Shown here: piece by piece, positions 7,387 through 15,034 of the stretch
How the letters are laid out: the number at the start of each line of letters is the position of its first letter
Position numbering within the stretch: position 1 is the stretch's first letter
Source: a virus
IMG/VR virus record: IMGVR_UViG_3300005581_000134
Location: 1 to 23,854 of that record
Strand: one strand, 5' to 3'
DNA: 23,854 nt
Program-made: the position numbers and the translations under genes
The notes under the pieces: model-generated
Told to the model about the DNA's origin: nothing
Seen by the model: the letters and a program-made list of their open reading frames with translations, nothing else
The model's database searches: none

Positions 7387-7608
7387 TCACTTGGCTTTAT
7401 ATGCCCTGTAAGTATTAACGGAATAAAGGATTCCATACGCTATACATAAAAAAGATAGCCCATACTGTTTTGTATAAACAGAATAGGCTATCCATAGTAC
7501 TTCCATACATGCAAGGAACACCCAACCCGCTAAAGGTCGTTTCCCAACGATCCATAGCCCGCTAAGCGATCCTGCAGCTAATGCAAAGGATAATACTGTA
7601 ATTAACAT
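7387..7608 (-). CDS. Small integral membrane protein
   Basis: 73 aa with about three hydrophobic segments (residues 2-21, 27-45, 49-66) joined by short basic loops and ending TYRAYKAK. An AAAGG ribosome site lies six bases before ATG. Small membrane proteins with this pattern, including the W-x-AYS-x-x-T/K-Q-x-G sequence between helices, are frequent in actinophage genomes and are often annotated only as membrane proteins, distantly PnuC-like. Its position just after the endolysin allows a lysis role (second holin or regulator), which is inference. Confidence 0.65.
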   Translation of the reverse strand: MLITVLSFALAAGSLSGLWIVGKRPLAGWVFLACMEVLWIAYSVYTKQYGLSFLCIAYGILYSVNTYRAYKAK

Positions 7609-7629
7609 CGTGGGCCTTTAGAATGGCTC

Positions 7630-8286
7630 CTAGAGCCCTAGACGCTTCCATTCATTCTTTCCAACATTACCAGTAGGACGCATAAGGTGCTTAAGTTGCC
7701 AAGCCTTAATAGCCCTTGTGGTTACAGGTCCATAGAAACCTGTATCTGGAACAGACTTGAACTTTGCTTGAATCTTACGAACTGACTCGTCATCTTTCTT
7801 ACTAGCATTACCATTATGCACTTTAGAGCTTGCGTTCTTACCAAACACATGCGTTGCTGGTAATGGGAAAGTAGACTTAACTACAGGCTTAGCAACTGGC
7901 TTAGCTACACCAAACCACTTAGTCATATTTTGCTCAGCAGCAGCGTTTTGCTTAATTGAGATATGAAGGTGCGTTGTGTGAGGGCTAATACCCGAATAAG
8001 GCTTAGATTTCCAATTGTCAGCTCTGGTATATATCTTACGGTTGAAGATCACATAACTAGCTGATGGGTGCTTAGAAGCAGCAGTAATGATTGTATTAGG
8101 GTCAACACCAGGGTAAGTAATATCAATGGCGTTTACTGATCTCCGAGAATTAGGGTTGTGATCACTATTTCTAGAAGCATGGGCAGGATCACCAACAGTA
8201 CCATCAGAACCCTTTGGGCGATTAGGCCACTTCTTATTTACTTCATTACGAAGCTGCACCAAAGATGGTGCTAAATGCCAAGCCAT
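7630..8286 (-). CDS. Endolysin: M15-type peptidase plus peptidoglycan-binding domain
   Basis: 218 aa. The N-terminal domain (about 1-115) has the typical phage opening MAWHLAPSLVQLRNEVN and the zinc-site signatures SDHNP (His43), VNAIDIT (Asp55) and HTTHLHIS (His106/His108) of VanY/M15 D-Ala-D-Ala carboxypeptidase-like lysins that cut peptide cross-links. After a Pro/Val/Lys-rich linker (about 120-150), residues about 160-218 (VRKIQAKF, DTGFYGPVTTRAIKAWQ) form a PG_binding_1 cell-wall domain. The length is normal for this class. The gene starts at TAATG directly after the holin candidate, with GAAGG upstream. There is no signal peptide, so a holin would be needed for export. Confidence 0.9.
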   Translation of the reverse strand: MAWHLAPSLVQLRNEVNKKWPNRPKGSDGTVGDPAHASRNSDHNPNSRRSVNAIDITYPGVDPNTIITAASKHPSASYVIFNRKIYTRADNWKSKPYSGISPHTTHLHISIKQNAAAEQNMTKWFGVAKPVAKPVVKSTFPLPATHVFGKNASSKVHNGNASKKDDESVRKIQAKFKSVPDTGFYGPVTTRAIKAWQLKHLMRPTGNVGKNEWKRLGL

Positions 8287-8549
8287 TATTCACCTTCAAT
8301 AGGTGCATCAGGCTGCTCCACATCAAGAGCAACATCCTCTGCTGGAACAGTTGAACCCAAACCAAAGCTGGTGTTTCCTGGGTCAAAGTAAGCTACAACA
8401 GTACGCACAGTGGTCAAAGCAGCAGCAATAAGTGCTGACTGCAACCAGCTGAAGTCACTTGAAGCTAAAGCGGACAGTGGTACGAGGGCAATAAAAGCAG
8501 TAACAAAAGTAGTTACAGCGCTTCTTACTAGATTGTTTAAATTAGTCAT
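8286..8549 (-). CDS. Holin candidate
   Basis: 87 aa with a hydrophobic N-terminal segment (residues about 9-31, AVTTFVTAFIALVPLSALAS), a second moderately hydrophobic segment (about 37-54, LQSALIAAALTTVRTVVAYF) and an acidic C-terminal tail (DVALDVEQPDAPIEGE). An AAGGA ribosome site lies upstream of ATG. It overlaps the endolysin start as TAATG. Size, two segments and position fit a class II-like holin that forms membrane holes at lysis time. The family itself is not recognised from sequence alone. Confidence 0.7.
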   Translation of the reverse strand: MTNLNNLVRSAVTTFVTAFIALVPLSALASSDFSWLQSALIAAALTTVRTVVAYFDPGNTSFGLGSTVPAEDVALDVEQPDAPIEGE

Positions 8550-8562
8550 TATATTCCTTATC

Positions 8563-9219
8563 TTAGGTGGCTGCGGGCCATGTTCCTATATTTGTTTGCA
8601 ATGTGGGCCATGCTAACACATTTAAAGTTTGGCGATATACACTACCAGTGGAAGTGTAGTACCCAGCTATAGATGAGTTTGTTTCTAATTTGATAGATAC
8701 ACCAGTATTAGCAGGAATTATATCTGTAGCCATTAATGACACACTATTGTTTGGCTCTCCCGTTCCATTATTGGTCATAGACGCACCAGAAGGAAGTTGT
8801 GCGTAGTTATATGTTCTATATGAGGAATCAGAGCCATAAGCCATAGTTGCTAAAGTAAACGTTACAGCACCAGTAAACACAAAGTCGCAGTTCCAGCTAG
8901 CTTGTATGATCCAGTTACCAGAAAGAAACGGTGCTGTGAAGGGATAACTCCATCTTTTAACGTTAGTGGCTGTGGTCCATGAAAACGCTGTTGGGTTTAC
9001 TCTGAACGCTACAGGTCGTTGATTTTTGTCTACATATGCTTTATTAGCTGCATGTCCAGATACGGTAGGAGCAGGCACACTTATAGCACCCGTTGCTGTT
9101 CCACCAGTTTTTAGCAGAGCGTAAGAGTTAACGTCGTCAGCTAAATTTTTAATATCTCTGGGTATATCAGGTGTGTCACCACCTACAGGGTATCTAAACC
9201 CGCCTGCATTACTAGCCAT
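8563..9219 (-). CDS. Tail fibre / minor tail protein
   Basis: 218 aa with a consensus AGGAGG ribosome site. The N-terminus (FRYPVGGDTPDIPRDIKNLADDVNSYALLKTGGTATGAI) is typical of phage fibre proteins that carry repeats of the form LLKTGGT..G.. followed by HAANKAYVDKN. The C-terminal 140 residues are Thr/Ser/Asn/Tyr-rich and beta-predicted, probably the distal receptor-binding domain. It is the last of a run of fibre genes before the lysis genes. Host target unknown. Confidence 0.75.
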   Translation of the reverse strand: MASNAGGFRYPVGGDTPDIPRDIKNLADDVNSYALLKTGGTATGAISVPAPTVSGHAANKAYVDKNQRPVAFRVNPTAFSWTTATNVKRWSYPFTAPFLSGNWIIQASWNCDFVFTGAVTFTLATMAYGSDSSYRTYNYAQLPSGASMTNNGTGEPNNSVSLMATDIIPANTGVSIKLETNSSIAGYYTSTGSVYRQTLNVLAWPTLQTNIGTWPAAT

Positions 9220-9335
9220 TGTTCCTCCTGTGGTTATACCCTACCATAACATGCTTGATAAGTATCTTGTATGTATTAATATTACTCGCCTTATATTACT
9301 ATTAGGGTTTAGTTAACTTTACACTTACATATACC
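9220..9335 (-). other. AT-rich intergenic gap between fibre genes
   Basis: These 116 bases hold no supportable ORF on either strand. On the minus strand they end with AGGAGG before the 218-aa fibre gene. A loose promoter-like pair (GTTAAC, 16 bases, TATAAG) is present but too weak to call. A 5-bp inverted repeat (GTTAT/ATAAC, 8-base loop) lies near 9233-9250. Confidence 0.4.
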
Positions 9336-10052
9336 TTATTGGAATTCATATGTGCAAGAAATAATAATTTGGTCTCCATTTGACCATGTAAACGGTTGAG
9401 TAGGTCTTATAGTCTGGTTTGTATAAACTAATAAATAATTCTGATTAGAAGCAGCTACAGATACTCCAGTGTAATATGTAGAGGCGCTAGAGTCGTACAT
9501 TCTAGCTGTACCAGTGGATTCTATACTTGAATTTCTTACGATCCCATAACTCATCTCGGTGCTGGCAGGTAGGCTAAACTGATAAGTCCCGCTCCCACCT
9601 GAAAAACCAGAACTTCCTGTTGTAAATTCAATATCTACGTGTACAGTTTTACTACCAAGTATTTTATATCTACCTTGGGCTAAAGCACCAGTTCCTAAAG
9701 TAGGGTTTGTAATGGATGCGGTCCATTGAGGGGTGTAATTAGTCCAAGACCGTACTGTTTCGTAAGTAGATAAAGTCCCGCCGTTAATCGCGGCAGAGTG
9801 ATTGTGTTGTGCGTAATAAAAGCCAGTTGAAGAAATAAGGGGTGTTGTTAACTGTGGTGCATCAAAAACCCCACTTGCAACAGTAGGAGCAATAATTGTT
9901 GGCGTAGTTATAGTTTTATTAGTTAATGTCTCTATCCCATCTTTGGTGGCAGCTCCATCAAATGGCTGTGAGGGCTGTGTTACAGGTTTTTGGCTTACTC
10001 GTAGATGATATTCCCCAATTGGAATATCAGGATCTACAGTACTTCCCGCCAT
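9336..10052 (-). CDS. Tail fibre protein
   Basis: 238 aa with AGGAG upstream of ATG. The N-terminal 20 residues contain IPIGEYHLRVSQKP, and the next part reads DGIETLTNKTITTPTIIAPTV, the 'LTNKTIT.P.I' stalk repeat common in phage tail fibre and structural proteins. A HNHSAAINGGTLS stretch then leads into a beta-rich Ser/Thr/Gly C-terminal domain of about 130 residues. Neighbours on both sides are fibre proteins. Probably a host-binding fibre; the receptor is unknown. Confidence 0.75.
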   Translation of the reverse strand: MAGSTVDPDIPIGEYHLRVSQKPVTQPSQPFDGAATKDGIETLTNKTITTPTIIAPTVASGVFDAPQLTTPLISSTGFYYAQHNHSAAINGGTLSTYETVRSWTNYTPQWTASITNPTLGTGALAQGRYKILGSKTVHVDIEFTTGSSGFSGGSGTYQFSLPASTEMSYGIVRNSSIESTGTARMYDSSASTYYTGVSVAASNQNYLLVYTNQTIRPTQPFTWSNGDQIIISCTYEFQ

Positions 10053-10060
10053 TTTATCTC

Positions 10061-11068
10061 CTAAGAGGTGGTCTTAAGACTTGTGTACGAAGGATAACCA
10101 TAGTATGCAGTTACTGTAACACCGGCACCTGAAGCAGGTGTGGTAATGGTAGTGCCAGCAGCTGAAGTGTATGTAAACGACGTTGTAGTGGGAACTGTGA
10201 GAATATAAGCACTCTCGTTGTTTCCTGAAGGTGTGGTAATACCACTCAAGGAAATAGCCATACCCACAGATAATCCATGAGCAGCAGCAAAGTTAGCTGT
10301 TTTAGTAGTAGTACCAGTAATTGAAGTAGTTGTTCTAGTTAGAGTTGCGCCAGATGCTCCAGTGTTTCCAATAGCTCCAGTGGCTCCAGTTGCGCCTTTT
10401 AAGTTTCCTCTAGAAGTCCAAGTGGTTGAACCAGTTTTTTCATAATAATCGCCATTTGTATTATTTACATAATAATTACCAACAGACCCAGTACCGCTAG
10501 ATGGAGCGCCTGATCCATTAAGCCAAACTGCATCTCCCTTTGGCCCACTACCTATTTTAGACGCTCTAACTTCAATACCAGTTATTGTTCCATTACCTTG
10601 AGAGTTTAGATAAAAAAACGTTAAAACATCGCCAGCGGTTAAATAGAATAACCCTGCAACGTTTTGATAAGTAGAAACAGTTGCCACTGAAGCATTTTTG
10701 TACCAAGATCGCTCAAGGGTTCCGTTCTTTTTCATTGTTAATATTCTATATCCCGAACCTGAAGCGGTTGGGTTCCATATAGCTTTTAAAGTAATTAGAT
10801 AAGACCCAGTAGATGCTACGGTCAAAGAACCAGTTCCAGTCCAAACTAATTCGTTAGTACTATTAGTTAGCGTGATGCCCTGTTCTGTTGCAGCAGATAC
10901 TGTAACTGTAGAGGCAGTCCAAACGTTTTTATAGTCGCTGATAGAACCAGCAGGACCCGCAATTCCTTGGTTTCCTTGAACTCCTTGTGGCCCTTGGCTA
11001 CCTTGAACTCCTGCTGGACCTGCTGGTCCTAATCCAGTTAAAGATCTAGATCTAATAATTATCGCCAT
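10061..11068 (-). CDS. Collagen-like tail fibre protein
   Basis: 335 aa with AAGGA upstream of ATG. Residues about 12-41 are Gly-X-Y triplets (GPAGPAGVQGSQGPQG and on), which form a collagen-like triple helix in phage fibres. A beta domain of about 130 residues follows, then the module NGDYYEKTGSTTWTSRGNLKG, a second collagen-like patch (GATGATGAIGNTGASGA) and a Thr-rich C-terminus. The NGDYYEKTG module nearly repeats in the fibre at 1-1554, evidence of shuffling between fibre genes. Role: tail stalk and host recognition. Confidence 0.8.
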   Translation of the reverse strand: MAIIIRSRSLTGLGPAGPAGVQGSQGPQGVQGNQGIAGPAGSISDYKNVWTASTVTVSAATEQGITLTNSTNELVWTGTGSLTVASTGSYLITLKAIWNPTASGSGYRILTMKKNGTLERSWYKNASVATVSTYQNVAGLFYLTAGDVLTFFYLNSQGNGTITGIEVRASKIGSGPKGDAVWLNGSGAPSSGTGSVGNYYVNNTNGDYYEKTGSTTWTSRGNLKGATGATGAIGNTGASGATLTRTTTSITGTTTKTANFAAAHGLSVGMAISLSGITTPSGNNESAYILTVPTTTSFTYTSAAGTTITTPASGAGVTVTAYYGYPSYTSLKTTS

Positions 11069-11077
11069 AATTTATCC

Positions 11078-11812
11078 TTATTGATAAGCTGAGAAACCAT
11101 ATATTGTATTGTATGAAGCTCTTCCGAGAACTGATGCGCCAGTAGGTCCTGTTGCACCTTGACTACCCGCATCACCAGTTGGAAATGTTGGTAAACCTGG
11201 ATCATCACCAGAAACTCCAGAAGCTCCCATAACCATCACACTAACGCTACAATTTAAATTTTCAATTCCTATATAGGCATAAGTTGCATCTGTAAGAGTG
11301 GATGTTATTTCAAAAGTTGAGTCAACAGTTGGAGTGTAATGAAAATTAACATCAGCATGTGCTGCAACATCAGGTGCTAAATATTCTGCTGTTGAAGACC
11401 AGCTTTCATTGGTAGTTATATTGTTTATAGAATAATACTGGTCCCCATCAGAAAGACCTATAAAATAAGAATTAATGAAATATGTATATCCCTTTTTTAA
11501 GGTAAACTGAGTACTATTTTTATATATACCTAAAAAATCTATTTCTGCACCAAGTTCTAGTGTTTTTACAGCTTCGGTTCCAATGTTTTGTCCAGTATTT
11601 GAAACTCTAAGCGTAGACATGGCTCCACTTGCCCAAGATGTAGGCAAATAACCAGTAGAACCATCAGGTCCAACAACACCCGTGGTCCCAATGTCTCCAC
11701 GTAATCCTTTTGGGCCAGTAGCGCCAGTTAATCCAGCTGATGTGGCTAACCCTTCAAAAAATAGGATTGAACCACCATCATCTAAACGATATTTAACTTC
11801 TATGGAACTCAT
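11078..11812 (-). CDS. Collagen-like tail fibre protein
   Basis: 244 aa. After a short N-terminal strand region come Gly-X-Y triplets at about 26-54 (GLTGATGPKGLRGDIGTTG), a beta-rich domain of about 140 residues, and a second collagen-like patch near the C-terminus (GDAGSQGATGPTGA). The start overlaps the preceding adaptor gene as ATGA, so the two are made together. Likely a short trimeric fibre mounted on that adaptor. Confidence 0.78.
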   Translation of the reverse strand: MSSIEVKYRLDDGGSILFFEGLATSAGLTGATGPKGLRGDIGTTGVVGPDGSTGYLPTSWASGAMSTLRVSNTGQNIGTEAVKTLELGAEIDFLGIYKNSTQFTLKKGYTYFINSYFIGLSDGDQYYSINNITTNESWSSTAEYLAPDVAAHADVNFHYTPTVDSTFEITSTLTDATYAYIGIENLNCSVSVMVMGASGVSGDDPGLPTFPTGDAGSQGATGPTGASVLGRASYNTIYGFSAYQ

Positions 11813-12213
11813 GGTACAACCGTTACGCTATCATTTACTATAAATTTACCTTGAATAACTTTAGTTATTTTAACGCTATTTACTGTTCCATTTGAGTTTA
11901 GATAATTGTACGATACAAACAAATCGTATACATAACTACCAGCAGTTAAAGCCAAAGTTTGGGCTGCTGTTAAAGTTATTTGTATAAAACCAGTAGTTCC
12001 GCTAACTTGAATACCTGTATCAATCCAAGTAGATAATACACCTGTCGTTTTTAATTTTAGAGTTGTCGTACCGCTACCAATGGAAGGTTTCACCATCATG
12101 TAGGCAGGATTAACCACAGGAAATGGATTGTCGCTAGAATCTAACCAATAAAACTGGGAGACATAATCTTCGCCTTTTTGTATTGTTAGATCTATATTAG
12201 CTGGGACGCTCAT
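11809..12213 (-). CDS. Small tail/baseplate adaptor-like protein
   Basis: 134 aa with AGGAG five bases before ATG. The opening NIDLTIQKGEDYVSQFYWLDSSDNPF matches a common phage structural module (IDLTI..G..F...F.W.D..G.P..L), which usually precedes collagen-like fibre genes and resembles the N-terminal part of BppU-type baseplate proteins. The rest is beta-rich. Its ATGA overlap with the collagen-like fibre gene supports an attachment or adaptor role. It is the first gene after an 11-bp hairpin. Confidence 0.7.
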   Translation of the reverse strand: MSVPANIDLTIQKGEDYVSQFYWLDSSDNPFPVVNPAYMMVKPSIGSGTTTLKLKTTGVLSTWIDTGIQVSGTTGFIQITLTAAQTLALTAGSYVYDLFVSYNYLNSNGTVNSVKITKVIQGKFIVNDSVTVVP

Positions 12214-12230
12214 CTAAACTCCTGTCTTGG

Positions 12231-12266
12231 GACCAGGGGACTTATGCCCACCTAGGTCCCCTGGTC
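12231..12266. terminator. Perfect 11-bp inverted repeat between early and late genes
   Basis: The arms GACCAGGGGAC and GTCCCCTGGTC flank a 14-base loop. The element fills most of the 75-base gap between the terminase-like gene and the structural block. Read leftward there is no T-run after it, and read rightward only a mixed TCTCTATTATTATC follows, so it is not a classic intrinsic terminator. It could be a partial terminator, an RNA-processing site or a stabiliser of the downstream mRNA. Confidence 0.55.
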
Positions 12267-12288
12267 TCTATTATTATCTCTTATATGT

Positions 12289-12720
12289 CTACGCTTCTAA
12301 TTCTTCTGTAGCAACCTGTTTTAAAGATTTAACGTACTCTTCAGTGTCTCCCATTACTATCAATGTTCGCATTCCATCATTGGTATTTGTGGGCACATCA
12401 AGTTGTAATAGCTTGGCTCTGTGTCCCATTATTTTTAATACAGTGTCCACTGCTCTTAAATCACCAGCCATTGCTTGGTCCCACGCTATGACATTTAACG
12501 AATCTAATCTATCTAACTCAAGTTGTAATGCTTCTCTACGCCACTCTTCGCTTTGTGATAACGCTGAACGTTGTAGATAAGTATTTACTGCAGTCATCGC
12601 ACTATCAGCAGAAGAATATCCATTGTCTTCTGCTATTTGTTCCCATGAGGCTCCAGATTGCCTTTGTTTGTAAGCATGGTAAGCATTTGATCCTTCTGGA
12701 ATAACTTCTATTTCTTTCAT
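12289..12720 (-). CDS. Possible terminase small subunit
   Basis: 143 aa. An N-terminal helix-turn-helix-like region (about residues 17-46, YKQRQSGASWEQIAEDNGYSS) is followed by helices reading EEWRREALQLELDRLD and MAGDLRAVDTVLKIMGHRAKL. This is the layout of small terminase or packaging-recognition proteins in many actinophages, where an E/L-rich helix precedes 'GD..AVD..LKI...RA.L.GLD'. That role is binding phage DNA at packaging initiation. No large terminase is in this window, so context is neutral. The start overlaps the WhiB gene stop as ATGA. Confidence 0.6.
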   Translation of the reverse strand: MKEIEVIPEGSNAYHAYKQRQSGASWEQIAEDNGYSSADSAMTAVNTYLQRSALSQSEEWRREALQLELDRLDSLNVIAWDQAMAGDLRAVDTVLKIMGHRAKLLQLDVPTNTNDGMRTLIVMGDTEEYVKSLKQVATEELEA

Positions 12721-13238
12721 TTTGCACCGTACTTATAAGATAATCCGTGTATGTAGTCTTCTGCTATTTTTTCTGGCTTAGTTCCATTATCTATGAAGTT
12801 AAAAAGATTCATTCTTTCATTCGCAGTTATTCCTCCCCAAATTCCATACTCTTCTCTGAAATTCAAAGAGGCCACTATACAATCTTTTCTTACTACGCAC
12901 AGCCTGCATATTTCTTTTGCTAGTCTTATTCGAGATGGAGTCATGGATGGATTTTCAGGAGTGCCATCCCCACCAAAAAATATATCATCATTCATATCTA
13001 AACAGGAAGCATTTATGTGCCAGCTAGGAAATAAACTAGCAAAAATATTATGCCGTACTTCTTCTGTCTCTTCTATTTCAGGATCTTCAATATCTGACCA
13101 AGACCATATGTGATCGTCTACATTAACCCAACTCTGCTCATTATAAACAAACCAAACATTATCGGCTATATGCTCTTCATATATTGGTTTATTCTTATCA
13201 GGATATGAGTTTCCCGTATAAGGCGATACATGTGGCAT
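12717..13238 (-). CDS. WhiB-family Fe-S transcription factor
   Basis: 173 aa. The four cluster cysteines are Cys79, Cys111, Cys114 and Cys120 (ICRLCVVRKDC), followed by the G[IV]WGG turn at 132-136 (YGIWGGITANER). Together they define the WhiB family, which binds a 4Fe-4S cluster and acts with the actinobacterial sigma factor. The approximately 75-residue N-terminal extension (acidic and Trp-rich, IWSWSDIEDPEIEETEE) is longer than in typical phage WhiB proteins of about 80-130 aa. The start has GACAGGA upstream and overlaps the resolvase gene by 41 bases. Probable job: redirecting host transcription. WhiB is restricted to Actinobacteria and their phages. Confidence 0.92.
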   Translation of the reverse strand: MPHVSPYTGNSYPDKNKPIYEEHIADNVWFVYNEQSWVNVDDHIWSWSDIEDPEIEETEEVRHNIFASLFPSWHINASCLDMNDDIFFGGDGTPENPSMTPSRIRLAKEICRLCVVRKDCIVASLNFREEYGIWGGITANERMNLFNFIDNGTKPEKIAEDYIHGLSYKYGAK

Positions 13239-13647
13239 CTATATGATCCTGTCTTTGGCATTTATTATAAAAGTCAGGATAGTACTTTTCTAACCAATTA
13301 GCAACCTCTTCTTTAGAGGCATTTCCTTTCCCAACTATTTCTTTCTTCCAACTAGCCACAGCTACTGTGACAGCAGTATGCGGAGTACAACTTGTTAGAA
13401 GTACTCCGCACACCTGAGACATAGATATTAGAACTTGTAAGTTTCTAGGACCCGCTAATACTGGGGATTCTATTACTACAATATCTATATTAGATAAAAA
13501 CTGTTCTACTTTAGACCTTATATATATAAGCTCGTCTTGCCGACTATCTAATTTATCTGTAGAAATAGTGTGTACTGTTAGATCTTTGTCATTAATTATT
13601 GCAATATGAGCAGATCTAACACCGTAGTCTATTCCTACGTATTTCAT
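13198..13647 (-). CDS. RuvC-like Holliday junction resolvase
   Basis: 149 aa from the ATG at 13647, where MKYVGIDYG starts the RNase H fold; the frame extends upstream but that part overlaps the previous gene. Acidic residues at the expected places are Asp7 (GIDYG), Glu60 (IDIVVIESP), Asp134 and Asp137 (QDHIDATCIAL), the four-acid site of RuvC-type nucleases. It would resolve branched DNA before packaging. The start is TAATG with the preceding gene. The length is a little shorter than bacterial RuvC (about 170). Confidence 0.85.
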   Translation of the reverse strand: MKYVGIDYGVRSAHIAIINDKDLTVHTISTDKLDSRQDELIYIRSKVEQFLSNIDIVVIESPVLAGPRNLQVLISMSQVCGVLLTSCTPHTAVTVAVASWKKEIVGKGNASKEEVANWLEKYYPDFYNKCQRQDHIDATCIALYGKLIS

Positions 13648-13976
13648 TACTGAGTTAGTACTGCGTAAGTTAAACCAGTAGTAGTCGGGGTGCTGACGGT
13701 GCAAAGACCAGTAGTTGGTGAAGCATTGTTAGCAGGAGTCAAGTAAAAAGCTCTAGTCGTGCTGTTAACTGCTGTGTAAGTTAGGTCTGGTACAGCAGCA
13801 CCCCATTCAGTGGTATCTGGGAAACAAGAAACAGTGATTACTTGGCCCGCTCCAGTTGCAGTCGTAACGAGCAAAATAACATTGCCAGACAAATCAATAG
13901 TGTCCGAGGCAGAGGCAGCAGTAAAAGTAACAACTGCTCCAGCCTTTGTAAGTGCTTGCTTGGTCAAAAGTGCCAT
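13647..13976 (-). CDS. Beta-rich possible capsid decoration or Ig-like protein
   Basis: 109 aa, Thr/Ala/Val-rich with alternating strand-like segments (ILLVTTATGAGQVITVSC, AFYLTPANN, TGLCTVSTPTTTG) and no long helix or membrane segment. AAGGA precedes ATG. This composition is common in small phage head-decoration or Ig-like virion proteins. It is oddly placed, coupled by TAATG to a RuvC-like resolvase and flanked by non-structural genes. The function is a guess from composition. Confidence 0.6.
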   Translation of the reverse strand: MALLTKQALTKAGAVVTFTAASASDTIDLSGNVILLVTTATGAGQVITVSCFPDTTEWGAAVPDLTYTAVNSTTRAFYLTPANNASPTTGLCTVSTPTTTGLTYAVLTQ

Positions 13977-14028
13977 ATTAATTCCTTAAAATAGTAGTAG
14001 CGCTACATTATTAGTATATTTCAGTTGT
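13977..14028 (-). promoter_or_regulatory. Short gap with 10-bp palindrome
   Basis: This 52-base gap upstream of the beta-rich protein contains the perfect palindrome GTAGCGCTAC (13997-14006). On the minus strand TATACT, a possible -10 box, lies upstream of it, and AAGGA lies near the start codon. No good -35 is visible. It may be a small operator or promoter; evidence is weak. Confidence 0.3.
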
Positions 14029-14235
14029 CTACATATCTTCTTTGTATCCAACACCGAAAAAACTTTCGGATATATCAGTAAAAGACTCTTGGGATTGCTG
14101 CGTGCTTAGCTCTCCCCATTCAGTTTCAATGGAATCAATCATAGTAAGCATCCTGAAAGCATCGAATATGGCATCAATTTGATCCTCTGAAAGCTTTACC
14201 GTATATATTTTTGGGTGATCAACTTCCTTCATCAC
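14029..14235 (-). CDS. Small acidic protein of unknown function
   Basis: 68 aa (or 67 from the second Met), acidic, with two likely helices (EDQIDAIFDAFRMLTMID and onward). It overlaps the preceding gene by 17 bases, with an AGG-containing purine-rich stretch near the start. No motif recognised. Its place in the same coupled run suggests an accessory role. Confidence 0.55.
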   Translation of the reverse strand: MMKEVDHPKIYTVKLSEDQIDAIFDAFRMLTMIDSIETEWGELSTQQSQESFTDISESFFGVGYKEDM

Positions 14236-14593
14236 TGCTTTCTTCCGTATCAGTAGTCATTTGTCCAGCTTCAGCAACAATTGAATCTGGATTAAGGGTT
14301 TCAGTACTAACCCATAATAGCATCCTAGATTTAGAGTCTTCTCTAATAGCATGGATTTGAGTAGGTATACTCATCATTTCTTCATCAGAAATAATAGCTT
14401 TTCCACCAGCATATTTCCAAGCCAATGTAGCTAAACAACGTTGCATACCAGCTAATTCCTGTTTTAGGAAATCAATTTCAGTAGCTTGGCTCATAATTCT
14501 TTGCATCTCTGGATTACTAGCCAACATTTGAGCCTGAGTTGGATTTGAATTGATATTCAAATTTCCACTACCTGGCAAAATAATACCGCTCAT
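14219..14593 (-). CDS. Protein of unknown function
   Basis: 124 aa. The N-terminal region is Asn/Pro-rich (ILPGSGNLNINSNPTQAQML). A helical segment at about 37-60 (ATEIDFLKQELAGMQRCLAT) could form a coiled coil, and the C-terminus is acidic (TTDTEESSDEGS). The profile somewhat resembles small phage chaperone or scaffold-like proteins, but no family is recognised. The start lies two bases after a tiny 11-codon frame. Confidence 0.55.
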   Translation of the reverse strand: MSGIILPGSGNLNINSNPTQAQMLASNPEMQRIMSQATEIDFLKQELAGMQRCLATLAWKYAGGKAIISDEEMMSIPTQIHAIREDSKSRMLLWVSTETLNPDSIVAEAGQMTTDTEESSDEGS

Positions 14594-14594
14594 T

Positions 14595-14630
14595 TTAATA
14601 TTCCAAATCTAGCTCAAGCTGCTCATCCAT
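14595..14630 (-). CDS. Possible 11-codon minigene
   Basis: A frame encoding MDEQLELDLEY opens at TAATG on the stop of the upstream gene and ends one base before the ATG of the next gene, so it exactly fills the gap. It may be translated by reinitiation and serve to carry ribosomes across the gap. It is too short for any homology-style argument. Confidence 0.25.
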   Translation of the reverse strand: MDEQLELDLEY

Positions 14631-15034
14631 TAAGATTCCAGCTTTTGCTGTTGTAGTAGTGTTTCTTGAGTAAGCCTGCGACTACCCAATTCTGCGCATT
14701 TTTTAGTTAGTTCTAGAAAAGCTCTTAGCTCTCCAGTTCTAAATTTGTAATAAGGAGAGCTTTTTAGAATTGAGCTACTACGCTCTCCTCTGTGTATGAT
14801 CATGTCTATTTCTTGACCGCGTGCGTGATAAGCAGTAGCAACTTCCATCATAGACAAATAAGGACTAGATATTGGAGAAGGTTCTCTCCCCAATAAAATA
14901 TCAACATATCCATCTATCTCATGTTCTAACTCTTCTAAAGAAGGAAGCCCATACTCTGTTTGTACTTCAGTTAAAGTCTTACTGAACTGAATATCTTTTT
15001 GAGTTGATTTTCTAATACTGACTGCAGGACTCAT
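14630..15034 (-). CDS. Protein of unknown function
   Basis: 134 aa, mostly helical and charged. Visible stretches are TEVQTEYGLPSLEELEHEIDGYVDILL (about 22-50) and a basic helix around FRTGELRAFLELTKKCAELGSRRL (about 98-121), ending in LLQQQKLES. It overlaps the Cas4/RecB-like nuclease stop by four bases (ATGA), so the two are probably made together. A recombination partner role is possible but not shown by the sequence. Confidence 0.55.
   Translation of the reverse strand: MSPAVSIRKSTQKDIQFSKTLTEVQTEYGLPSLEELEHEIDGYVDILLGREPSPISSPYLSMMEVATAYHARGQEIDMIIHRGERSSSILKSSPYYKFRTGELRAFLELTKKCAELGSRRLTQETLLQQQKLES

Noticed and set aside
10961-11057. Gly-X-Y coding stretch as a DNA tandem repeat of its own
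   Set aside because: The repetition follows from the collagen-like protein sequence and varies at the DNA level, so it is not a separate repeat element.
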